Assembly: GCA_025354165.1 (NCBI GenBank)
Contig: JANXNI010000057.1
Coordinates: 1-64,000, forward strand
DNA: 64,000 nucleotides
Direction of reading: 5' to 3'
Source: Burkholderiales bacterium
GTDB taxonomy: Bacteria; Pseudomonadota; Gammaproteobacteria; Burkholderiales; Casimicrobiaceae
The notes beneath the pieces are model-generated. The model made no database searches. It saw only the letters and a list, made by a program, of their open reading frames with translations, and was not told the origin of the DNA. The translations under genes were made by a program, and so were the position numbers. Numbering within the stretch: the stretch's first letter is position 1; each line of letters begins with the position of its first letter. Shown in pieces: positions 58,164 through 64,000 of the stretch.

Positions 58164-59321
58164 TCAATTCTGTCGCCACGGCAACCCGCGATAGCGCCAG
58201 CCACCGCGTGAACTGCGATGCGCGACTGCATCCGGGTCGCCCTCAAACCCTTCGAGAATGTTGTAGGCCGTGAGGCCCAGTTCGGTCGCGCGTTTTGCCG
58301 CTGCAATCGAGCGAACTCCGGAGCGACAGAGCATGACCAGCGGCTTGCCGCCCGACGCATCCACCACTGAGCGAATTTGCGCGTCAAATTCCGGGTTCAT
58401 CGCCATGCCGGGCCACTCTTTCCACGCGACGTGTAGTGCGTCCGGTACAAAGCCGACCCATTCTCGCTCCGCTTGCGTGCGAATGTCCACGAATACAGCC
58501 TTGCCCGATTGCCACCAACGCCACGCCAGCTCCGGCGACACGTCCCCCGCGTAACCCGCGGCTACCTTCGGCGCATCATCGTCGACTGCGCCCGCGTGAT
58601 GTTGCACGCCGAGCCAAAGATTGGCGGGGACCGCTTCGTCAATGCGCCGCGGCTTTGGCAGGTGCAGCGCATCCATGATCGCGATGAATTCAGCGCGGGT
58701 TTTGTGGGCGAGACGACTGTTGTGAGCTCGCTCATGACCAATGCTGCTGTGAGCGCGGCCCCTGTAATCATGCGCAGGCCACACGAGGGTTTCCGGCGGC
58801 AGCGTGAACAAGCGCTCCGTAATGCTGGTGTAGAGCGCGTCGGCCGAACCTGACTGAAAATCAGTGCGGCCACACCCATCGATCAACAGCGTGTCTCCGG
58901 TAAACACGTTGTTGCGCCACAGAAACGACATACTCCCCGCCGTATGCCCCGGCGTATGAATTGCTCTGATCGATTCGCCGCCAAACTCAATCACGTCGCC
59001 GTCCTGCAGTTGCCGCGCCGCCGACTGAATGCCACATCCAGCGGGCACCGCAGCCTTTGCGCCAGTGTGCTCGATCAACTGACCGGCTGAGGTAATGTGA
59101 TCGGCATGGGCGTGCGTCTCAAGAATCCAGTTGAGACGAACGTTATGTTCCTTCAGCGCCGCAAGATCGTGCTCCAGTTGCGTATCGACCGGGTCGATCA
59201 GCACGGCATCGCGCGTGGTTTCGTCAATCAGCAGATAGGTGTAGGTGGACGATTCGGGGTCGAACCATTGAATGGGTTGCATGAGGATGCTCTCGCTTTT
59301 GGGGATACTTTGATCAGGCAT
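58164..59321 (-). CDS. Persulfide dioxygenase-rhodanese fusion
   Basis: A 385-residue two-domain enzyme. The N-terminal metallo-beta-lactamase fold has THAHADH at about 69-75, HTPGHTAGSMSF and FTGDTLLIDGCGRTDF, as in ETHE1-like persulfide dioxygenases with a mononuclear Fe(II) site. The C-terminal rhodanese domain (about 275-370) carries the catalytic Cys loop LCRSGVRS. A linker of about 60 residues joins them. The arrangement matches the PRF fusion described from Burkholderia phytofirmans, oxidising glutathione persulfide and exchanging sulfur with thiosulfate. ATG 59321 overlaps the repressor gene by eight bases; ATG 59282 is the alternative. Confidence 0.9.
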   Translation of the reverse strand: MPDQSIPKSESILMQPIQWFDPESSTYTYLLIDETTRDAVLIDPVDTQLEHDLAALKEHNVRLNWILETHAHADHITSAGQLIEHTGAKAAVPAGCGIQSAARQLQDGDVIEFGGESIRAIHTPGHTAGSMSFLWRNNVFTGDTLLIDGCGRTDFQSGSADALYTSITERLFTLPPETLVWPAHDYRGRAHSSIGHERAHNSRLAHKTRAEFIAIMDALHLPKPRRIDEAVPANLWLGVQHHAGAVDDDAPKVAAGYAGDVSPELAWRWWQSGKAVFVDIRTQAEREWVGFVPDALHVAWKEWPGMAMNPEFDAQIRSVVDASGGKPLVMLCRSGVRSIAAAKRATELGLTAYNILEGFEGDPDAVAHRSSRGGWRYRGLPWRQN

Positions 59322-59622
59322 ATTTTGCTAGCAAATTCGTCACACCATCAGGTGGCACCTGCCCGTGCTGCACGGCACAGCCAACGAGCACGAAGAATGC
59401 CTGATCGAGGGCGCGCCTGGCAGCAGTCAATTGCTGCGCGACGACTGCGCAGTCTTCGCCTTCTTCGATCAGACGTGCCACAGCGCGCACCTGCCCCTCG
59501 GCGCGACGCAGGCGCGAGGTCAGTGCCCGTACATTTGCGTCCGACATTGCGCTGCGCTTCGGTGCGCGTTTGGAAGAGACGACTTTCAGTGTGCCTGTGT
59601 TCGCTGGTTCGCTAATTTTCAT
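59314..59622 (-). CDS. CsoR/CstR-family repressor of sulfur module
   Basis: A 102-residue all-helical repressor (SRLRRAEGQVRAVARLIEEG, EDCAVVAQQLTAARRALDQA). One Cys is in EDCAVV and a second is in LVGCAVQHG, 24 residues on. The His between the cysteines required for copper sensing is missing, which favours sulfur-persulfide sensing by disulfide/polysulfide formation, as in CstR. The spacing is about five residues shorter than the usual CsoR/CstR pair. It is encoded ahead of the persulfide dioxygenase and divergent from two YeeE-type genes, with a shared operator between them. Confidence 0.85.
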   Translation of the reverse strand: MKISEPANTGTLKVVSSKRAPKRSAMSDANVRALTSRLRRAEGQVRAVARLIEEGEDCAVVAQQLTAARRALDQAFFVLVGCAVQHGQVPPDGVTNLLAKYA

Positions 59623-59630
59623 TATGTCTA

Positions 59631-59651
59631 ATATACTCCCTACCAGTATAT
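59631..59651. promoter_or_regulatory. Operator between repressor and YeeE genes
   Basis: A perfect inverted repeat with ATATACT and AGTATAT arms spaced by CCCTACC, nine bases from the repressor ATG and 24 from the YeeE ATG. The C/G-rich centre flanked by AT arms is the usual CsoR/CstR operator layout. Binding here would control both directions. Confidence 0.65.
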
Positions 59652-59674
59652 AAATGAAATGGTGCTTTTGACCT

Positions 59675-60091
59675 ATGCATCCCTATCTGGTTTCACTTTT
59701 TGGCGGGCTATTGATCGGCGCGTCGGTATGGCTCATGCTCGCCGGTCTGGGTCGAGTCACTGGCATTAGCGGCATTGCAGCAACAGCACTCACTGCCCCA
59801 AAAGAAAGTCTGTGGCGTTACGCTTTCCTGATCGGACTCATCGGCGGTGGACTGCTGTTCATGCGCCTGTTCAACACGGCGTCCATAGGCGTTGCCAGCA
59901 CACCCGGGTTGATCGTTGCCGGATTGCTGGTGGGGTTTGGCACCGTGCTCGGCGGCGGCTGCACGAGTGGCCACGGCGTATGCGGTTTGGGCCGTCGCTC
60001 GCCACGCTCGCTCATCGCGACGTTCACGTTTATGGTGGCAGGCATGGCAACGGTCGCTGTGATCCGTGCACTCAGTGGCAGTGCAGCATGA
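59675..60091 (+). CDS. YeeE/YedE-family sulfur transporter, N-terminal half protein
   Basis: A 138-residue membrane protein with four predicted helices. The pore-type motif VLGGGCTSGHGVCGLGRRS with two Cys is that of TsuA-like YeeE proteins, which pass thiosulfate. Such proteins are often split into two genes beside persulfide dioxygenases, as here. It overlaps the next half by ATGA. Confidence 0.88.
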   Translation: MHPYLVSLFGGLLIGASVWLMLAGLGRVTGISGIAATALTAPKESLWRYAFLIGLIGGGLLFMRLFNTASIGVASTPGLIVAGLLVGFGTVLGGGCTSGHGVCGLGRRSPRSLIATFTFMVAGMATVAVIRALSGSAA

Positions 60092-60540
60092 GTTCGACGA
60101 TGTCGAATATCCGCGCTGCAACCATCGCGCTTTTCGCAGGCATCCTCTTTGCGGCGGGCCTGACGCTTGGCGGCATGATGGATCCGCGTAAGGTGCAAGG
60201 CTTTCTAGATGTTGGCGCTCTGTTTGGCTGGGGCGGCGGCAAGTGGGATCCCAGTCTTGCCTTTGTGATGGGCGGCGCGCTGGTGGTGTCACTGTTTGCC
60301 TTTGGCACGGTGAAGTCACATCACGTGCCGTGGGTGGGCGCGCGTTTCGAATTGCCAACACGACGTGACATTGATGCGAAGCTGGTCGTCGGGGCGATCC
60401 TGTTTGGAGTGGGCTGGGGCATCGCGGGCTATTGCCCCGGCCCCGCGCTGTCCAGCCTGTTCACTGGCGGCACGGACATTCTGTGGTTTCTGGGAGCGAT
60501 GCTGCCGGGTATGCTTGTCGCTAAGAAGTGGTTCTCCTGA
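60088..60540 (+). CDS. YeeE/YedE-family sulfur transporter, C-terminal half protein
   Basis: A 150-residue partner half with helices around LFAGILFAAGLTLGGMMDP, LAFVMGGALVVSLFAF, LVVGAILFGVGWGI and the motif GIAGYCPGPALSSL, containing the conserved Cys. DPRKVQGFLDVGALFGWGGGKWDPSLAF is typical of the family. Start ATG 60088 overlaps the previous stop. Together the halves would form one thiosulfate-type channel in the inner membrane. Confidence 0.88.
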   Translation: MSSTMSNIRAATIALFAGILFAAGLTLGGMMDPRKVQGFLDVGALFGWGGGKWDPSLAFVMGGALVVSLFAFGTVKSHHVPWVGARFELPTRRDIDAKLVVGAILFGVGWGIAGYCPGPALSSLFTGGTDILWFLGAMLPGMLVAKKWFS

Positions 60541-60555
60541 TCTGAAATTTGAGTG

Positions 60556-60909
60556 ATGTCACCCAGTCCACAACCCAGAGACATTGTCCTCGTTCAAAGC
60601 ATGCGCAACACCATCATGGTGGCGAGTGTGCTGGCTTCGGCCGCGCTGCTCGGCGTGATGGCTTTCGTCGGTGCGACGCATGGGCTGCAGGGCGGGTCAT
60701 CGTCGACGTTGATCCGCTTTTCAGTAGGTGCAATGGCATTACTGGCGGTAGCATTTTCCGTCGTCGCGCTGGTGCTGCTGTCGCACGCGAGTCGCGACTC
60801 GGATCCCGATTTGATCGAGCGTGACTGGAGGCGTGCGCACCGCTGCGTGATGATCGCGGGCGCTGCTTTTGTGCTGTTTGCATTTGGCGCGCTCTGGGTC
60901 GCGCTGTGA
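60556..60909 (+). CDS. Small membrane protein, function unknown
   Basis: The 117-residue protein has hydrophobic stretches at about residues 19-37, 48-70 and 95-115 and a basic/acidic loop (HASRDSDPDLIERDWRRAHR). No family was recognised. It follows the YeeE pair in the same direction after 15 bases, so it may be co-transcribed with the sulfur module. GTG 60553 is the codon just before ATG 60556. Confidence 0.65.
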   Translation: MSPSPQPRDIVLVQSMRNTIMVASVLASAALLGVMAFVGATHGLQGGSSSTLIRFSVGAMALLAVAFSVVALVLLSHASRDSDPDLIERDWRRAHRCVMIAGAAFVLFAFGALWVAL

Positions 60910-60951
60910 CCTGTTCGGGTCTCTGCAAAAACGAATTTTTACAGGCGCCCG

Positions 60952-61641
60952 TTAGCAGAGAAACGAAAACCTGACACCGTGCAATCGATCCGGTAGCAGA
61001 TACATGTTCCACGCGACCAGCAGTAGCAGCATGGCACCCAGCCAGCGTCGCGTTTGGCGCGTGCGCAATCGCTTCACGGCGGTCTGCGACAACATACCGA
61101 GCGCGAGCAACACCGGGAGCGTTGATGCGCCGAACGCCGCCATCACCAGCGCGCCGTCAAGAGGATTCGCGGCGAGTACGGCGAGCCCCAACGCGCTATA
61201 GATCATGCCGCATGGCAGCATGCCCCACAGCGCGCCACGAATGAAATCGCCGCCCGCACCTGACTTCGATGACGCCCACTTGCGCGGGCCTTCAAGTCCG
61301 CGCCACACGCGACGACCCGCACTTTCAACCGGCGCGTACGCCTGCTGAAAGCCCATAAGATAGAGCGCCGAGAACAGGAGCAACAGGTTCGGCAGCAACA
61401 GCCATGCAGTTTGCAGCACCTCGCTGCGCAAGAAACTCGTTGCGGCAGCGCTGAAAGCGGCGACCATCGCACCGAGCAGCGAATAGACACTGATGCGGCC
61501 AAGGTGCGACACCAGCGGTTGTCGCGGGCGTTCGGGGGTGCGAGTGACCAGAGCCAGTGTGATCGGGCCGCACATGGTGGCGCAGTGGCCCGCACCCATC
61601 AGCCCCATGATGACGGCAGATGCGAGAAGCGAGAGCGTCAT
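60952..61641 (-). CDS. SafE/TauE-like (DsbD-type) membrane protein of the cbb3 assembly cluster
   Basis: A 229-residue membrane protein with about six helices. MGAGHCATMCGPI at residues of about 16-28 and FIRGALWGMLPCGMIYSALGLA near 145 are the paired-Cys motifs of the sulfite exporter TauE/SafE family group found in ccoGHIS neighbourhoods. A role in copper or thiol handling for oxidase assembly is likely from context. It starts 16 bases after hemN and is the last gene of the leftward cluster. Confidence 0.8.
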   Translation of the reverse strand: MTLSLLASAVIMGLMGAGHCATMCGPITLALVTRTPERPRQPLVSHLGRISVYSLLGAMVAAFSAAATSFLRSEVLQTAWLLLPNLLLLFSALYLMGFQQAYAPVESAGRRVWRGLEGPRKWASSKSGAGGDFIRGALWGMLPCGMIYSALGLAVLAANPLDGALVMAAFGASTLPVLLALGMLSQTAVKRLRTRQTRRWLGAMLLLLVAWNMYLLPDRLHGVRFSFLC

Positions 61642-61656
61642 ATTGGAGTGAGTTGG

Positions 61657-63015
61657 CTAGGCGATGCGTGAGAAGGTGATCGTCTGTTCACGCTTCAATG
61701 GCAAGTGCGCGTCAAACACCATAGCCACCGCGCGCAGCAGCAGTCGCCCTCGCGGCGTTACTACCAGCTGCGAGTCATCAAGCGTGACAATGCCTTCAGC
61801 GACAAACTGCGCAAGCGCTTTGCGCTCAGCGCTGAAATAAGTCTCGCAGTCAATCGCAAAGACTTGCGCGATGGCGGCCCAGTTGACGCTCCCCATGCAC
61901 ATGATCTGCTCAATCACTGCCGCGCGAACCTGGTCATCGTGAGTCAGTGCAAAGCCACGCACCGTGGCGAATTCCCCGCTTTCGATGCGCTCGCGATAGA
62001 CATCAAGCTGCGGGCTATTTTGCGAGAACACGCCGTTAAGATTGCTGATCGCTGATACACCGAGTCCGATGAGATCGGTGCTTTGATGCGTGCTGTAGCC
62101 CTGAAAATTACGGCGCAACGTACCTGCGCTCAGCGCTTGTGCCAGCGAGTCGCTGGGTTTGGCGAAATGGTCGAGGCCAATCGCCACGTAACCCGCATCA
62201 ACGAGACGCTCGGTTGCATAGAGAAAAAGCTCCGTACGCAACTCAATGGTTGGCAGCGTATGCGTTGGTATGCGCCGCTGCGCCTTGAAGCGCTCAGGGA
62301 TGTGGGCATAGTTGAACAGGGCCAGGCGATCAGGTTCAAGTGATAGCGTCCGTTCGAGTGTCGCCGCAAATGTCTCACGCGACTGAATCGGTAAACCATA
62401 AACCAGATCAAACGAGATCGACGGAATGCCGCTATCTCGGGCGGCACGAACTGCCTGGGCTGTTTGCTCAAACGATTGCGAGCGATGGATGAGCGTCTGC
62501 ACGCGCTCGTCAAAGTCCTGCACCCCGTAACTGACGCGGTTGAAGCCCATCGCGGGCAGAGCGCTTACGTAGGCTGCGTCGAGATAGCGCGGATCCAGTT
62601 CAATGCTTTGCTCGCGCTCGCCGAGCAATTCGAACTTACTCGACAAATCAGCCATCAGACGGCTAAGTTGTTCGATGGTCAGAAAGTTTGGTGTGCCGCC
62701 GCCAAATGCCAGTTGCGCAATCGGCAACTCCGGCACCGTGTCGGAAATCAGCGCCGTTTCCTGCGTCAGAGTAACCAGGTATTCGTTCGCCACCGTCGTG
62801 CTCTTGCTGATGATCTTGTTACACGCGCAGTAGTGACACAGCGAGCGGCAGAAGGGCACGTGCACGTAGAGCGAAGCACGACGATGCTGCATCGTTTGCA
62901 GCGCCCGTGCGTAGTCTTCAGCCTGAAAGGTTGCGGTGAATCGATCGGCAGTGGGATACGAGGTATATCGCGGCCCATTGAGGTCAAAGCGATTGAGTAC
63001 GTCTGCTGAAAACAC
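61657..63015 (-). CDS. hemN: Oxygen-independent coproporphyrinogen III oxidase
   Basis: A radical-SAM enzyme making protoporphyrinogen IX under low oxygen. The 452-residue protein has VHVPFCRSLCHYCACN, with the cluster cysteines C56, C60 and C63 and the HemN-specific C65. AFGGGTPNFL is the AdoMet glycine motif, and ELDPRYLD and SYGVQDFD are further family blocks. Start is GTG 63015. The position in the cbb3 cluster fits microaerobic expression, as haem is needed for the oxidase. Confidence 0.96.
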   Translation of the reverse strand: MFSADVLNRFDLNGPRYTSYPTADRFTATFQAEDYARALQTMQHRRASLYVHVPFCRSLCHYCACNKIISKSTTVANEYLVTLTQETALISDTVPELPIAQLAFGGGTPNFLTIEQLSRLMADLSSKFELLGEREQSIELDPRYLDAAYVSALPAMGFNRVSYGVQDFDERVQTLIHRSQSFEQTAQAVRAARDSGIPSISFDLVYGLPIQSRETFAATLERTLSLEPDRLALFNYAHIPERFKAQRRIPTHTLPTIELRTELFLYATERLVDAGYVAIGLDHFAKPSDSLAQALSAGTLRRNFQGYSTHQSTDLIGLGVSAISNLNGVFSQNSPQLDVYRERIESGEFATVRGFALTHDDQVRAAVIEQIMCMGSVNWAAIAQVFAIDCETYFSAERKALAQFVAEGIVTLDDSQLVVTPRGRLLLRAVAMVFDAHLPLKREQTITFSRIA

Positions 63016-63076
63016 GGCTAGTGCTGTAGTTCGGATGAAGTCGGCACGAGTATCGAACCAACAACGGCGGTTGTTG

Positions 63077-63090
63077 TTGACCCAAGTCAG
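63077..63090. promoter_or_regulatory. Weak FNR/ANR-like box ahead of hemN
   Basis: TTGACCCAAGTCAG resembles TTGAT-N4-ATCAA but misses at least three positions. It lies 62 bases ahead of the hemN start and overlaps the 3' end of the small membrane gene. Plausible because hemN is a typical FNR target, but the match is poor. Confidence 0.25.
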
Positions 63091-63344
63091 CGCAACGGTC
63101 GCTGCTTCGATTTTTCTGCGTTGTCAGCGTGCAACCACAATGCAGTTAAGCTGACGATGATCATGATGAACCAGAATACAAAGAAACCAACGGTATAGGC
63201 TGACGGTCTCGACACACCTGATTGCACGCCGAACAGCATGATCGTCTCGGGGTCGATCAATGTGAACAACACGGCGTCGGCCAGCGCTGCGCCAAGAAAA
63301 GCGGGCCACAACACAGCCCCCCAGGTGGCGGCGTTGAACTTCAT
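63087..63344 (-). CDS. Small two-helix membrane protein between fixH and hemN
   Basis: The 85-residue protein starts at ATG 63344 with GGAGGAGG just upstream. The two hydrophobic helices are at about residues 8-33 (VLWPAFLGAALADAVLFTLI) and 51-71 (TVGFFVFWFIMIIVSLTALW). Position inside the cbb3 assembly cluster suggests an oxidase maturation role. I do not recognise a named family, and it is not CcoS or CcoQ by sequence. Confidence 0.7.
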   Translation of the reverse strand: MKFNAATWGAVLWPAFLGAALADAVLFTLIDPETIMLFGVQSGVSRPSAYTVGFFVFWFIMIIVSLTALWLHADNAEKSKQRPLR

Positions 63345-63375
63345 GCATCCTCCTCCAAAACCAGATAAGGGCGCA

Positions 63376-63858
63376 CTAGCGGTGTGCCGGAATGAGTAGA
63401 GACTCCACACGCCAGCTTCGCAAGGGCGCATCATTGACGATCACGCGACGACGCTCGCCGAGCTGCTTCTGCAACGGAATCTCGTATACGCCTGCCACAT
63501 TCGGCGAGACGGTAGCTCGAATATCCAGATCGGGTTCGACCGGATGCGCAAGCACCACCTCAATACGGTCGCGCAGCAGCGAATCGGGAAACGTAATCAA
63601 AACGGCACGCTCAGTTACGACCATTTTCATGGTACTCAAACCCAGCTCCTCGGCCCGATGCAGATGTGCAAGATGCGCATTAATTGCCTTGCCCTGCTGG
63701 TAGTAGTCGCTTGCCACCAGACCGTCCGGATGCCGGACAATGAAAAACGCGGTGATGATGCAGGCAACGACCACCGAAGCCGGACCAGCGATCAGAATGC
63801 CAGGCCATATCCAGCGGCTCACAGGCACTATGAGAGGATCGGCGGTTGTTGAATTCAC
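63376..63858 (-). CDS. fixH: FixH/CcoH-type cbb3 oxidase assembly protein
   Basis: A 160-residue inner-membrane protein. A single helix (WPGILIAGPASVVVACIITAFFI region) is followed by the FixH motif PDGLVASDYYQQGKAIN and a periplasmic beta domain (LRDRIEVVLAHP, GVYEIPLQKQLGERRR). FixH/CcoH assists assembly of the cbb3 oxidase. The start is GTG 63858, three bases after the ccoG stop, indicating coupling. Confidence 0.92.
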   Translation of the reverse strand: MNSTTADPLIVPVSRWIWPGILIAGPASVVVACIITAFFIVRHPDGLVASDYYQQGKAINAHLAHLHRAEELGLSTMKMVVTERAVLITFPDSLLRDRIEVVLAHPVEPDLDIRATVSPNVAGVYEIPLQKQLGERRRVIVNDAPLRSWRVESLLIPAHR

Positions 63859-63861
63859 AGG

Positions 63862-64000
63862 TTACCTCGGAACAAGAAATACAGTCTTCTCGGTGACGCT
63901 GATGGCAGCGTCCTGTTCAGACTGAACTTTGAAATGAATGGTGTGACTGCCTGGCTTGGCAGTGTCGACCGGGATACGCACCGCAACGCTCGAAGCGGCA
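63862..64000 (-). CDS. ccoG: CcoG/FixG-type cbb3 assembly protein, C-terminal fragment
   Basis: The last 45 residues and the stop of a gene that continues beyond the window edge. AVRIPVDTAKPGSHTIHFKV, then SVTEKTVFLVPR is the typical end of CcoG, the polyferredoxin copper-handling protein acting before fixH. Only the C-terminal domain is visible. Confidence 0.85.
   Translation of the reverse strand, partial: AASSVAVRIPVDTAKPGSHTIHFKVQSEQDAAISVTEKTVFLVPR

Overview
The window looks like chromosomal DNA of a betaproteobacterium, probably Burkholderiales-like. The evidence is the gene families (three-gene xdhABC, fused persulfide dioxygenase-rhodanese, cbb3-oxidase assembly cluster, PsrA-type fatty-acid regulator) and the moderately high GC. 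The species cannot be named from the sequence. No rRNA, tRNA, CRISPR array, phage or transposase gene was seen.

Layout. 1-543: a truncated exported protein ending in a near-perfect foldback inverted repeat that looks like a contig-end artefact. 689-7525: LuxR-type ATPase regulator, family 2 glycosyltransferase, Ala/Lys-rich stress-like protein, TPR-GGDEF diguanylate cyclase and a periplasmic ATP-dependent DNA ligase. 7653-17468: a long leftward operon xdhA-xdhB-xdhC followed by an ABC importer (ATPase, two permeases, BMP lipoprotein), closed by a clear terminator and facing a divergent LysR gene. This reads as purine/nucleoside uptake plus xanthine oxidation. 19085-25308: NDH-2, a PIN-type toxin-antitoxin pair, purC, an OGT-like glycosyltransferase and pdxY. 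25368-29551: psrA-fadI-fadJ beta-oxidation operon with a PsrA-like box. 29919-38548: RHH regulator, PHB-depolymerase-like esterase, hemB, pepN, FKBP, an unknown 550-residue protein and a dienelactone hydrolase. 38629-44748: prmC, pyrF, prfA, vapBC, recG. 44858-52429: frameshifted alpha-2-macroglobulin gene plus pbpC. 52637-54426: a low-GC orphan gene inside nested inverted repeats. 54482-58045: ftsY, rsmD, coaD, ferredoxin, HbpS-like and MAPEG genes. 58164-60909: persulfide/thiosulfur module (CsoR-like repressor, PDO-rhodanese, two YeeE/YedE halves). 60952-64000: cbb3 oxidase assembly genes (ccoG, fixH, small membrane protein, hemN, SafE/TauE-like).

The most unusual content is repetitive. Seven copies of a 116-117 bp intergenic element were found by eye (4265, 18662, 22308, 29707, 39505, 52467, 57497). 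Each has CAGCTTTT-type ends, an internal GGGCTA/TAGCCC pair and a GTCGA(C) centre exactly at its midpoint, so the whole unit is an imperfect palindrome. I do not recognise it as a named family. Two other palindromic repeat types (GTAGGAGCGG-type and CCCTCACCC-type) also sit inside or at the edges of genes: twice in pbpC, once in recG, at the 3' end of xdhB and at the ribosome-binding region of rsmD. The strongest candidate for an undescribed accessory unit is the orphan gene at 52988-53899, a putative zinc-binding protein bracketed by two mirrored layers of repeat.
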